Assembly (NCBI GenBank): GCA_039888615.1
Contig: JBDQQS010000002.1
Length of the DNA stretch: 64,000 nt
Reading direction: 5' to 3' (one strand)
Source of the DNA: Flavimaribacter sp039888615
GTDB taxonomy: Bacteria > Pseudomonadota > Alphaproteobacteria > Rhizobiales > Rhizobiaceae
Shown here: positions 31,244 through 43,314 of the stretch, piece after piece
How positions within the stretch are numbered: position 1 is the first letter of the stretch
How the letters are laid out: every line of letters begins with the position of its first letter
The notes under the pieces: generated by a model
The model's database searches: none
The model's input: only the letters and a program-made list of their open reading frames with translations
What the model was told of the DNA's origin: nothing
Translations under genes and position numbers: made by a program

Positions 31244-32161
31244 TCAACCCTCTCTAGACGTGACCGCGATCTCCGCCGCCAGACGCGCATTGCTGGCGAC
31301 GAGAGCGATGTTGGTCTGCAGGCTGCGGCCTTGCGTAATGTCGAAGATCGCGGCAAGCAGGAATGGCGTCACGTCCTTGCCGCTGACGCCGCGCTCATCC
31401 GCCATCCGCAGGGCGGCGGCGATATAACCTTCCATTTCTTCACGCGGAATCTCGTCGGCTTCCGGCACGGGATTGGCGACCAGCATTCCGCCCGTGACCC
31501 CGTATTGCGTTCGCGCCCGCTGAAAGGCGGCGATCTCGCCGGCCGTGTCTAGCCGAAGGGGCGAGGTAAGTCCCGAATCGCGCGACCAGAAAGCTGGAAA
31601 GGCGTCGCTGCCGAAGGTCACCACCGGCACGCCTTTGGTTTCCAGCACTTCAAGCGTCTTCGGAATGTCGAGGATCGCCTTTGCCCCGGCACAGACGACC
31701 GTCACCCGCGTGCGCGCCAGTTCCTCGAGATCGGCTGATATGTCGAAGCTTGTCTCCGCGCCGCGATGCACGCCGCCGATGCCGCCGGTCGCGAACACGC
31801 CGATCCCGGCGAGATGGGCGCCGATCATGGTGGCGGCGACAGTTGTCGCCCCGGTGCGTCCCGTTGCAATGGCGAAAGCGAGATCGGCGCGCGAGACTTT
31901 GAGCGCGTCCTTCGTCTGCGCAAGTTTTTCCAGTTCCGCGTCTTCGAGGCCGACATACAGCCGGCCCTCGATCACGGCGATCGTCGCGGGCGTGGCGCCG
32001 CCGTCGCGAATGATCGCCTCCACGCTTTTGGCCATTTCAAGGTTGCGGGGCCAGGGCATGCCATGGGTGATGATCGTGGATTCGAGAGCCACCACCGGTT
32101 GGCCGGCGTCGAGCGCCGCGCGAACGTCAGTAGAAAAGGCAATGTCAGGGGCAGGGGTCAC
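31244..32161 (-). CDS. psuG: Pseudouridine-5'-phosphate glycosidase
   Basis: 305 residues. PsuG splits pseudouridine 5'-phosphate into uracil and ribose 5-phosphate. Recognised by ALESTIITHGMPWP (about 25-38), GATTVAATM and FATGGIGGVHRGAE (about 123-136), and the C-terminal TPFLLAAI, all typical of the family. Length is normal. The ATG overlaps the end of the upstream kinase gene by four bases, so psuK and psuG form a translationally coupled operon for pseudouridine catabolism. Confidence 0.95.
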   Translation of the reverse strand: MTPAPDIAFSTDVRAALDAGQPVVALESTIITHGMPWPRNLEMAKSVEAIIRDGGATPATIAVIEGRLYVGLEDAELEKLAQTKDALKVSRADLAFAIATGRTGATTVAATMIGAHLAGIGVFATGGIGGVHRGAETSFDISADLEELARTRVTVVCAGAKAILDIPKTLEVLETKGVPVVTFGSDAFPAFWSRDSGLTSPLRLDTAGEIAAFQRARTQYGVTGGMLVANPVPEADEIPREEMEGYIAAALRMADERGVSGKDVTPFLLAAIFDITQGRSLQTNIALVASNARLAAEIAVTSREG

Positions 32162-33120
32162 GCTGGGTATCCGGTTGTCTGTCGATTGAAGATGGTTGCG
32201 GGGGCGATCTCAGCCTCCGCCGCGTTGAGGGCAGGCCGGTCAAGCGCGCTTGAAACCGCTTCGGCCGAGCGCACGGTGATCCAGGCTGCAGCCACGCCTC
32301 GGCGCACGGCTTTGGCAAGGTCGAGCCCGCGCGCGAGGCCGTCGATGGTCGCAGCGGCAAGCGCATCGCCGGCGCCGGTGACGTCGGCGAGCCCGTCGGT
32401 TTCGCGCGTCGCGATGCTCAACACAGCCTCGCCGTCAAAGGCAATGACCGGTCGCGCGCCGCGCGTGATGACTGCACATTTCAGCCCCTTGGCGCGAAGG
32501 GCGCCGGGCCAGGCGTCAGCGTCGCTGTCGGGGCCGCACAGTTCCCGGGCTTCTGCTTCGTTCAGGAACAGCACCGAGAGTTGGTCGAGAAGCGGCGCCA
32601 GGCGCACGACCTTGGCTGGCGAAATTGCGATCGCCGCCACCGGTTTGCCGTTCCGCGCCGCAGTGGAGACGAGCGCCGCAAGCGAAGCCGTCTGGAAGTT
32701 CGCGTCGCACAGGATCCATTCGGATGATTCCACTGCTTCCCGAATGTGTCTGCGGGAAAACTGTCGGGGTCCGAACCGGTCGTAGAGCTCCATATCGGCG
32801 ACGGCGATCACCAGATTGCCGTCCTGTTCCAGAATGGCCGAATAGCTGGGCGTCGTCCGGTCGAGAAAGATCTGCTGCCGAAAATCGACGCCGGCGTCCG
32901 CCGCGCGACGCTCCACGGCCTCCGCCGCCGCGTCGCCGCCGCCGACCGAAACCATGGTCACTGCATTGCCAAGTTGCGCCAGGTTGCGCGCCGCGTTGAA
33001 ACCGCCGCCGCCTGGCTCCTCGCGCCAGCGTCCCGGATTGCTCGCGCCCGGTATGGTCCGGGTGGATATGCGGGCGCGCCGGTCGAGATGGGCGCCGCCA
33101 AGGACGAAGATACGTGCCAT
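32158..33120 (-). CDS. psuK: PfkB-family sugar kinase, probable pseudouridine kinase
   Basis: 320 residues of the ribokinase/PfkB fold: the N-terminal substrate motif PGGGGFNAARNLAQLG (about 36-51) and the C-terminal ATP/anion-hole motif DVTGAGDALAAA with catalytic Asp (about 249-256). Overlap with psuG by four bases supports the role of phosphorylating pseudouridine. PfkB proteins are hard to tell apart by sequence, so the substrate rests on context. The gene is divergent from the creatinase-like gene, with about 100 bases between them. Confidence 0.83.
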   Translation of the reverse strand: MARIFVLGGAHLDRRARISTRTIPGASNPGRWREEPGGGGFNAARNLAQLGNAVTMVSVGGGDAAAEAVERRAADAGVDFRQQIFLDRTTPSYSAILEQDGNLVIAVADMELYDRFGPRQFSRRHIREAVESSEWILCDANFQTASLAALVSTAARNGKPVAAIAISPAKVVRLAPLLDQLSVLFLNEAEARELCGPDSDADAWPGALRAKGLKCAVITRGARPVIAFDGEAVLSIATRETDGLADVTGAGDALAAATIDGLARGLDLAKAVRRGVAAAWITVRSAEAVSSALDRPALNAAEAEIAPATIFNRQTTGYPA

Positions 33121-33219
33121 CGGGTTTGGTTTTTCCGTCGAATTCCGTCGCTTGCCGATAAGCGTTAAGGATCTGAATCAGTTTGATTGTCTCATTCGCA
33201 AACTTCCAGCACTATAACA

Positions 33220-34431
33220 ATGGCGCTGAAGCGACGCGACCTTGAAAAACCGCCTCCGGCGAGGGAGCTGCATATGCTTGAAGAAGCAAAGGCGAGAACT
33301 GCAAGGCTGCAGTCTCTCATGGCCGAAAACGCCATTCCGCTTGCAATCTTCACCGATGAGGCGTCGATCGCCTATCTCGCCGGTTTCTGGGGGTATCTCG
33401 GCATAGAATTCGGCAGGCCGACGATGCTTGTCCTAAGGCCGGATGTGGAGCCGGTCGTCCTTGCGCCGCTGCTTGAATCCGAGATGGTGTCCACTATGAC
33501 CTGGGTCGACGATGTGCGCGCCTGGGAAGATTCCGGTCAGCGGAGCTGGATGCGCCTGCTTTCCGAAATCGTTGGCGATGCGCCAGGCGAAATATGGATC
33601 GAGCGCAATCACATTCCCGCCCTCGTGCGCAACCATATCGATGAAGCCTGGCCCGACGCGGCGAAGAACGACATTTCTCCGCATCTTGGACGGATGCGTA
33701 TGATCAAGTCGCCCTTCGAGATCGAGGTGATGCGGCAGGCCGGCCGGGTCGCTGGCGCCATGATGAAGGCCGCCCACGGGTCGCTCGCGGAAGGCGTGCC
33801 GGAATTCGAGTCGGCGCTCGCCGTGATTGACGCCGGAACGCGTGAAGCGGCGGGCTTTCTGACGGACAAGGGGCTCGACCGCTTCGTGTCGCCGATGATC
33901 CACAATCTTCAGATCCTGCAAAGCGGCGCCGACACCTCGATGGTGCACAGGCGTGCCAGTACGCGCCGCTACGAGCGCGGCGATCCGGTTTATTTCTGTT
34001 TCTGTAACATGGCGCAGTTCCGCCAGTACAAGCTCGGTTTCGACCGCATGTTCCATATCGGCGAGATTTCGGACAATGAAGCGCAGGTGCAACAGGCCGC
34101 AATCGACGCCCAGCAGGCCGCCATTGCGGCGATCCGGCCAGGAGTCGTCGCCGAGGATGTGGCGGCTGCGGCGAACGAAGTCTATCGGGATCGGGGCTAC
34201 GAGACCGGCTATCGCACCGGCCGTTCAATCGGCGTCTCCTATCTCGAAGCGCCGGAACTGAAAGCCGGCGACAGGACGGTGCTCGAGCCCGGAATGACTT
34301 TCGCAGTGGACGGCGGCATTTCAGTCGAAAAGTCCTGCGCGGGACGGATCGGCGATTCCGTCGTGGTCACGCAAGACGGGTGCGACTACCTGACAAGCTA
34401 TCCCCGCGAATTGATGGTGTCGGAGAGCTGA
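33220..34431 (+). CDS. M24-family creatinase-like protein lacking the dinuclear metal ligands
   Basis: 403 residues from the ATG at 33220; the ATG at 33274 has a much better GAGGGAG ribosome site and may be the true start. It shows the two-domain pita-bread layout with RMRMIKSPFEIEVM (about 155-168). The metal ligands of true M24 peptidases are absent: the first Asp is Cys (YFCFC), the His of GHGIG is Arg (GRSIG), and the two Glu positions are Asp and Gly (FAVDGG, RIGDS). His243 in SMVHRR aligns with the catalytic His of metal-free creatinases, and RMRMIKS is shared with creatinase as I recall it. The protein may therefore hydrolyse a C-N bond without metal. The nitrilase-family gene follows 4 nt downstream. 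Confidence 0.7.
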   Translation: MALKRRDLEKPPPARELHMLEEAKARTARLQSLMAENAIPLAIFTDEASIAYLAGFWGYLGIEFGRPTMLVLRPDVEPVVLAPLLESEMVSTMTWVDDVRAWEDSGQRSWMRLLSEIVGDAPGEIWIERNHIPALVRNHIDEAWPDAAKNDISPHLGRMRMIKSPFEIEVMRQAGRVAGAMMKAAHGSLAEGVPEFESALAVIDAGTREAAGFLTDKGLDRFVSPMIHNLQILQSGADTSMVHRRASTRRYERGDPVYFCFCNMAQFRQYKLGFDRMFHIGEISDNEAQVQQAAIDAQQAAIAAIRPGVVAEDVAAAANEVYRDRGYETGYRTGRSIGVSYLEAPELKAGDRTVLEPGMTFAVDGGISVEKSCAGRIGDSVVVTQDGCDYLTSYPRELMVSES

Positions 34432-34435
34432 CTTC

Positions 34436-35230
34436 ATGGACGCTGAACTCACCATCGCCGTCATGCAGAGCCCGGGTTCCCTTGGCGAGCCCGAAGAGCG
34501 GCTCAACTGGCTGGAGCAGACGCTCCAGCGGCATCGTTCCGGCGACTATGATATCGTTGCGCTGCCCGAACTCTTTCTTTCCGGCTACAATGTCGGGCGC
34601 AAACTGAAGGAGAGGGGCGAGCCCGCCGACGGGCCGTCCAGCCGGCGCATTGCGGACACGGCGCGCCGGTTTGGCCTCGCCATCCACTATGGCTATGCGG
34701 AGCGCGCCGAGGGCGGGCTTTACAGTTCCTCACAAACTTTCACCGCCGACGGCGCGCTCGCCAGCAGGCATCGCAAACTGGTCATACCGCCGGGTTTCGA
34801 GGAAGACCATTTCGTCTCCGGCGCCGGTTGCGTCCTGTTCGAAATGAACGGTTTTCGCATCGCCCCGCTCATCTGCTACGACGCGGAGTTTCCCGAGACC
34901 TTTCGCCATGTCTGCGAGATCGGCGCCGATCTGGTCATCGTGCCGACGGCGCTGTCGAGCCAGTGGGAAGTCGTTGCTCGCAATCTCATTCCCACCCGAG
35001 CTCTCGAGAACGGAGTCTATATCGCCTACGCCAACCATTGCGGAGAAGATGGCGACCTGCGCTTTCTCGGGCACAGCTGCATCGTCGGGCCGGACGGCCG
35101 CGATCTCGCGCGCGCCGGACGGGATGAAGAAGTCATCGCCGCGAAACTCCATGTCGGCCGCGTCGCCGCCTCCCGAAAACGCTTGCCTTATCACGTCGAC
35201 CGCAAGCGTATTCGGTTGGAAGGGGTGTGA
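34436..35230 (+). CDS. Carbon-nitrogen hydrolase (nitrilase superfamily amidase)
   Basis: 264 residues with the Glu-Lys-Cys catalytic triad: Glu45 in LPELFLSGY, Lys114 in RHRKLVIPPG and Cys147 in PLICYDAEFPE. This fits omega-amidase or other aliphatic amidase branches of the nitrilase superfamily; the exact amide is not inferable. The ATG lies four bases after the creatinase-like stop, so the two are one transcription unit, facing away from psuK-psuG. A role in finishing breakdown of an N-containing compound released by the partner is an inference from context. Confidence 0.85.
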   Translation: MDAELTIAVMQSPGSLGEPEERLNWLEQTLQRHRSGDYDIVALPELFLSGYNVGRKLKERGEPADGPSSRRIADTARRFGLAIHYGYAERAEGGLYSSSQTFTADGALASRHRKLVIPPGFEEDHFVSGAGCVLFEMNGFRIAPLICYDAEFPETFRHVCEIGADLVIVPTALSSQWEVVARNLIPTRALENGVYIAYANHCGEDGDLRFLGHSCIVGPDGRDLARAGRDEEVIAAKLHVGRVAASRKRLPYHVDRKRIRLEGV

Positions 35231-35432
35231 TCTGCTTCCAATTGCGGGAACGTGATCAGGACCTCTTGCAGCGTTGCTACAAATGATTAGTCAAACGCAA
35301 GACCGAATCAGGCAGTATCTCTGAGGGTCATGGTTCTTACGGCGACGCTGGCTGTCAGTCACGCTTTTCTTTTTCGGACAAAAATAGAACATTCTGCCGT
35401 TTATCACACATTTACAATAATTTAACCGCCTC

Positions 35433-35461
35433 TTGCGAAACTGGAACAAATAGGGTACAAA
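35433..35461 (+). promoter_or_regulatory. recA promoter with LexA-box-like element
   Basis: TTGCGA (35433-35438), a 17-base spacer and TACAAA (35456-35461) form a sigma-70-like promoter 57 bases before the recA ATG. GAAC-N7-GTAC at 35444-35458 lies in the spacer and reaches the -10. The alphaproteobacterial LexA site is GAAC-N7-GAAC / GTTC-N7-GTTC, so this is a one-mismatch copy in the position expected for SOS repression. Confidence 0.6.
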
Positions 35462-35517
35462 TGAACGCGTGCGGCGCTCATTGCCTGTCATGCCCAGATA
35501 ACCTAAAGGTGGATTGA

Positions 35518-36597
<1,080 letters not shown>

Positions 36598-36631
36598 TCC
36601 ATCCCCGCTGATATTTGTCAGCGTTCCCAGG

Positions 36632-36663
36632 AACCGGCGGCGTCCTCGTGACGCCGCCGGTTT
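36632..36663 (+). terminator. Probable recA terminator
   Basis: A 13-bp stem AACCGGCGGCGTC / GACGCCGCCGGTT with a five-base loop (CTCGT) begins 34 nt after the recA stop. The T-run is short (TTT then C), but the stem is long and GC-rich. Confidence 0.7.
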
Positions 36664-36817
36664 CGTCCGTATTTGCGGCGGGTGAATGCTGGCGTCCGCG
36701 CACCCGAACAAGGCCCGTCAAGTGTATCTGGACAGTCCGCGGCGAGATGGATAAAAGCCGCAAGGATCAAGGTGACCGCATCAGGGTTGCCGCAAGGCGT
36801 GGGGTAAAGGGCTGGCG

Positions 36818-39478
<2,661 letters not shown>

Positions 39479-39497
39479 CGAAACCGCTAAAACCGAA

Positions 39498-39619
39498 ATT
39501 CCCGAAACAAAGCCAGATCGGGATTCGAGGCGGCGCGGATGACGTTTTTGCGGATTCCCGAAACGAAGCCAGATGAGGCGTTTGGCCCGCAAGGGCCGAT
39601 TCCCGAAACAAAGCCAGAT
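39498..39619 (+). repeat. Three direct copies of a 21-bp motif downstream of alaS
   Basis: The motif TTCCCGAAACAAAGCCAGAT preceded by A occurs at 39498-39518, 39554-39574 (one A-to-G change) and 39599-39619, in the same orientation, spaced 56 and 45 bases start to start. A GGCCC-GCAA-GGGCC hairpin lies between copies two and three (39584-39597). The repeats are non-coding and sit in the 361-base gap between alaS and the secreted-protein gene. They are too few and unevenly spaced for a CRISPR. Their function is unknown. Confidence 0.9.
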
Positions 39620-39683
39620 TTCATTGGCTTATGCAAAACAGCATTTAGCAATATAAAAACAATAACTTAAAGACAAATCCTCC

Positions 39684-39711
39684 CTCGTGCCGGCCTTGAC
39701 CCGGCATCCAG
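39684..39711. repeat. REP-like palindromic intergenic element
   Basis: CTCGTGCCGGCCTTGACC is followed directly by CGGCATCCAG. The stem is TGCCGG / CCGGCA around a seven-base loop. This closely resembles the extragenic palindromes seen widely in alphaproteobacterial genomes, whose core reads GCCGG-x-CTTGA-xx-CGGCATCC. The rest of the 39479-39839 gap is the three direct repeats, an AT-rich stretch near 39630-39675 and the upstream region of the next gene. Confidence 0.65.
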
Positions 39712-39839
39712 AAAAGCCTCTCGGCAGCAGCAATGTCGAAGGCGGAATTTCGAAAACTTTACACGACGAATTCGCCGCCGGTTGTAGCCTTTGGTCATGA
39801 AACCTGTAGTATTTCCCCGATCTATTCGGGAGTTATTCA

Positions 39840-41873
39840 ATGAAAGCATTTTCAGCCGCCGCAGTCGTGTTTGTCTTTACAGCAACCTCGCAGGTTAATG
39901 CCCAAGAGGATGTTCGAGGCGCGCTGGAAAGGTGGCTTAATGTCAATGATGTCCCAGGGCTTACTTTATCCCACGGCGCGATAGAAGAGCGAGACGATTT
40001 AACGGTAATCGAGGATATCAAACTCGAGTATCAGGTAACCCTCGACAGCGAATTGGGCGTCCATGTCAATGGCGTGTACGGAACTTGGGTATTGAACTTC
40101 AGTTTGGATATACCGGAAGCGGTTCTTCATGGTCTCGATTTCAGGAGTGATGGTGTTGAGGCAAGCAAGATCAGCTATCCCGAGGACATGCAGTACCTGC
40201 TGTCGCTCGCATCCGAGGGAGGCCGAATATCCGTTAAAGGCGGTGTCGAGGAATACAGCGTCGAAGGATTCTTCTTTCCTGCTCTACCTGAAATCGCCGA
40301 CGATCCGGACCGGCCGGTCAGTCGGTTTGTACCCCTGATCCAGGCCTTGCAGGAAATACAGGTCGACCGGGCCGGGATGGGGCTTCTTTACGGCGAGATC
40401 GATGCCGACTTGTCCGACGCCGGAGGAGGGGTCGTTTCAGGAAAGTTTACACGGCGTGATATTGCGCTTTCCAGGTGGGAGAACGGAGTTATTGGCGCCT
40501 ATGACAGCGGAGAGGCGCGCGAGGAATATACGTATCCTGATGAAAACGGAAAAATGACGACCCAGGTTGCGTCCACCAGAGAACTGCAATTTCGTGACTA
40601 CAATTTGTTTGGTTCAGTTGACTTGCTGCAGCCGGGGTCCATCGAAGAAACCGTGGTCCTGGGATCGATGATCCAGCGGGGGTATATAAGTAATGTGTCC
40701 GGACAGCGGACTTCGATCGATGAAGTGTTGATCGAGGGACTTACGATGAAACGCCCGGATTTCGATGTTCTTGGCTACGTGGACTCCCTGATCACCGGCA
40801 GCGAAGTCGACGATACGCAATTCGAACGCATGTATTTGGAAACTCTGCGGAGCTTTTCACTCGCCCGCGCTGGTCTCCGCGGAATCTCCGTCGATGCCGA
40901 GCAGGATGGAAACCAGATCGACTTGAATCTGAATGAAATCTTGTTCACGGATCTGGGTTCGCAAGGCCTCGGTGAGTTCTCGATGACCGATCTCGAATTC
41001 GGAGTCGAAAACGTGTTGGACATCAATTTCGAGAAGGTCTTCATCAAGGATGTCGACTTTCCGTCCGTTTCCTGGATCAGACAAGTGATCGATAGTCCAG
41101 AAATTTTGGAAGATGTTGACCCACTTCTACTGGCGCGCGCTTTCACGCCAACTGCTCTCACGGCGGGTCTCGGGGATTTGTCGCTTCAGATTGCTGACAC
41201 CGATGATGCTCTGATCTTGAAGGGATTTCACACCAGACTTGAGTCGGCGGTCTCACCGATTCCGACCCTCGTAGAGCTTGCAATTGATGGATTCGAGATA
41301 TCTGCCGACATAATTGAGGATCCGGAAGCCATCGTCATCTTCGAAAGCCTAGGCATCGAAAAGATCGCGCTTAATGAAGATTTCCGGATCGCCTGGGATG
41401 AGGCCACCGGCGATGTCACGATCGATCGCCTCGTATTTGATCTTGGAAATGTCGGCAAGGTCAGCGGGCGCATGCAGATCGGTGGCGTACCGCGCTTCGT
41501 GCTGGAAAACCCTGAAAATCCGGAGGCCTTGATGGCCACGGCCAACCTGAAATCGCTTGAGCTGGATTTCGAGAACGCCGGCGCGGTTGAGGCGCTCCTC
41601 GCTGCGCGGGCGGGCAATGATGGGATCAGCGAGGTTGAGGCGCAAAACGCGCTGATCCTGGAGGCGCTGAACAGTCTCAGCCCGTTCGCAAGCAAGGAAT
41701 TCCTCTCAGACGTGGACGCGGAGTTGTCAGCTTTCCTTGAGAACCCGAAATCGTTTCGCGTCACGCTGAAACCAGCAAATCCCTTGCCGGTCGCCCAGAT
41801 CGCGGCCGGCTTCATGACGTCGCCGCAGACCCTGCCGCAACTGCTCGGGCTGACGATCGAAGCCAATCACTGA
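39840..41873 (+). CDS. Large secreted protein of unknown function
   Basis: 677 residues with GGGAG 8 nt before the ATG and a signal peptide (about 1-21, VNAQ). The mature protein is acidic, has no cysteine that I see, and alternates beta-like stretches (GVYGTWVLNFSLDIPEAVLHG, RISVKGGVEEYSVEGFFFP) with helical ones. Related clauses recur, such as GLGEFSMTDLEFGVENV and GLGDLSLQIADTDDALI, suggesting internally repeated beta structure of a periplasmic or surface protein. I do not recognise a family. Its codons are visibly less GC-biased than those of alaS and icd (many TTA, ATA, GTA, AAT), hinting at horizontal gain or relaxed selection. It lies between alaS and icd, which I recall as close neighbours in many rhizobia. 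Confidence 0.72.
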   Translation: MKAFSAAAVVFVFTATSQVNAQEDVRGALERWLNVNDVPGLTLSHGAIEERDDLTVIEDIKLEYQVTLDSELGVHVNGVYGTWVLNFSLDIPEAVLHGLDFRSDGVEASKISYPEDMQYLLSLASEGGRISVKGGVEEYSVEGFFFPALPEIADDPDRPVSRFVPLIQALQEIQVDRAGMGLLYGEIDADLSDAGGGVVSGKFTRRDIALSRWENGVIGAYDSGEAREEYTYPDENGKMTTQVASTRELQFRDYNLFGSVDLLQPGSIEETVVLGSMIQRGYISNVSGQRTSIDEVLIEGLTMKRPDFDVLGYVDSLITGSEVDDTQFERMYLETLRSFSLARAGLRGISVDAEQDGNQIDLNLNEILFTDLGSQGLGEFSMTDLEFGVENVLDINFEKVFIKDVDFPSVSWIRQVIDSPEILEDVDPLLLARAFTPTALTAGLGDLSLQIADTDDALILKGFHTRLESAVSPIPTLVELAIDGFEISADIIEDPEAIVIFESLGIEKIALNEDFRIAWDEATGDVTIDRLVFDLGNVGKVSGRMQIGGVPRFVLENPENPEALMATANLKSLELDFENAGAVEALLAARAGNDGISEVEAQNALILEALNSLSPFASKEFLSDVDAELSAFLENPKSFRVTLKPANPLPVAQIAAGFMTSPQTLPQLLGLTIEANH

Positions 41874-41883
41874 TTTCTCAAAC

Positions 41884-41909
41884 AAAAACCCCGCCGATGA
41901 GGCGGGGTT
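41884..41909 (-). terminator. Terminator between the secreted-protein gene and icd
   Basis: A 7-bp stem CCCCGCC / GGCGGGG with a five-base loop. Read on the minus strand it is followed by five T residues and lies 30 nt past the icd stop, so it is a standard icd terminator. On the plus strand only TT follows, but the stem could also stop the convergent gene. Confidence 0.85.
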
Positions 41910-41938
41910 GATCGTTCGTCTGTATTGAACAATTGGCC

Positions 41939-43150
41939 TCAGGCCATCGCCTTCTGCAGGTTCTCGTCCACCTTGTCGAGGAAGCCGGTGGTCGAAAGCC
42001 AGGGCTGGTCAGGGCCGATCAGCAGCGCCAGGTCCTTGGTCATGTGGCCGCTTTCCACGGTGTCCACGCAGACTTTTTCGAGCGTGTCGGCGAATTTGGC
42101 CAGCGCCTCGTTGTTGTCGAGCTTTGCCCGGTGGGCGAGGCCGCGCGTCCATGCGAAGATGGAGGCGATCGAGTTGGTCGAGGTTTCCTCGCCCTTCTGG
42201 TGCTGGCGGAAGTGGCGCGTCACGGTGCCGTGCGCGGCTTCCGCCTCGACCGTCTTGCCGTCCGGCGTCATCAGAACGGAGGTCATCAGGCCGAGCGAGC
42301 CGAAGCCCTGGGCCACCGTGTCCGACTGCACGTCGCCGTCGTAGTTTTTGCAGGCCCAGACATAGCCGCCGGACCATTTCAGGTTGGCCGCCACCATGTC
42401 GTCGATCAGACGGTGCTCGTAGGTGATGCCGGCTTCCTTGAAGGCGTCCTGGAATTCGGCTTCGTAGATTTCCTGGAAGATGTCCTTGAAGCGGCCGTCA
42501 TAGACCTTGAGGATCGTGTTCTTGGTCGACAGGTAGACCGGAACCTTCCGCTGCAGGCCATAGTTCAGCGAGGCGCGGGCGAAATCGGTGATCGATGCGT
42601 CGAGGTTGTACATGCCCATGGCGATGCCGGCGCCTGGCGCGTCGAAGACCTCGAATTCTTCCTCGTAGCCGTCTTCGCCGACGAATTTCATCGTCAGCTT
42701 GCCTTTGCCCGGAAACTTGAAGTCGGTCGCGCGATACTGATCGCCGAAGGCGTGACGGCCAACAATCACCGGCCTCGTCCAGCCCGGAACGAGACGCGGC
42801 ACGTTGTTGCAGATGATCGGTTCGCGGAAGATCACGCCGCCGAGAATGTTGCGGATGGTGCCGTTCGGCGAGCGCCACATCTTCTTCAGGCCGAATTCCT
42901 CGACGCGCGCCTCGTCCGGCGTGATGGTTGCGCATTTGACGCCGACGCCGTGCTTCTTGATGGCGTTGGCCGCGTCGATGGTGATCTGGTCGTCGGTCGC
43001 GTCGCGGCTTTCCATGCCGAGGTCGTAATATTCAAGATCGATGTCCAGATAGGGGTGTATCAACTTGTCCTTGATGAACTGCCAGATGATCCGGGTCATC
43101 TCGTCGCCGTCGAGTTCGACAACAGGATTTTCGACCTTGATTTTTGCCAT
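41939..43150 (-). CDS. icd: NADP-dependent isocitrate dehydrogenase
   Basis: 403 residues. It oxidises isocitrate to 2-oxoglutarate in the TCA cycle, with NADPH formation. The sequence from MAKIKVENPVVELDGDEMTR through FRPIICNNVPRLVPGW-like FREPIICNNVPRLVPGWTRP and DDMVAANLKWSGGYVWACKN is that of the dimeric eukaryote-like IDH type found in rhizobia, not the E. coli type. GAGG lies about 8 nt before the ATG. In the leader a CGGGCG-CAA-CGCCCG hairpin (43176-43190 on the plus strand) stands just upstream. A strong terminator follows the gene. Confidence 0.97.
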   Translation of the reverse strand: MAKIKVENPVVELDGDEMTRIIWQFIKDKLIHPYLDIDLEYYDLGMESRDATDDQITIDAANAIKKHGVGVKCATITPDEARVEEFGLKKMWRSPNGTIRNILGGVIFREPIICNNVPRLVPGWTRPVIVGRHAFGDQYRATDFKFPGKGKLTMKFVGEDGYEEEFEVFDAPGAGIAMGMYNLDASITDFARASLNYGLQRKVPVYLSTKNTILKVYDGRFKDIFQEIYEAEFQDAFKEAGITYEHRLIDDMVAANLKWSGGYVWACKNYDGDVQSDTVAQGFGSLGLMTSVLMTPDGKTVEAEAAHGTVTRHFRQHQKGEETSTNSIASIFAWTRGLAHRAKLDNNEALAKFADTLEKVCVDTVESGHMTKDLALLIGPDQPWLSTTGFLDKVDENLQKAMA

Positions 43151-43314
43151 GAAGAAAGCCTCGTCTTTATGTTTTCGGGCGTTGCGCCCGCTGCGCTATC
43201 GTGAAGTTCGCGCTCCTATAACACTGTGCGCCGTGAAGGCAAAGGTGGTGTTCCTGATGATTTCGTCTTATGTGAGCGCCCGAGTGCTCATGTGGCGCCA
43301 AAACAGGACAAATC

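Noticed and set aside
39498..39619. Short repeats considered as a mini CRISPR array
   Set aside because: Only three copies with unequal 35- and 24-base gaps, one of which holds a hairpin, and no cas genes anywhere in the window.
41933..43204. 423-codon plus-strand frame opposite icd
   Set aside because: Antisense shadow of a well conserved gene; no ribosome site and no known motif.
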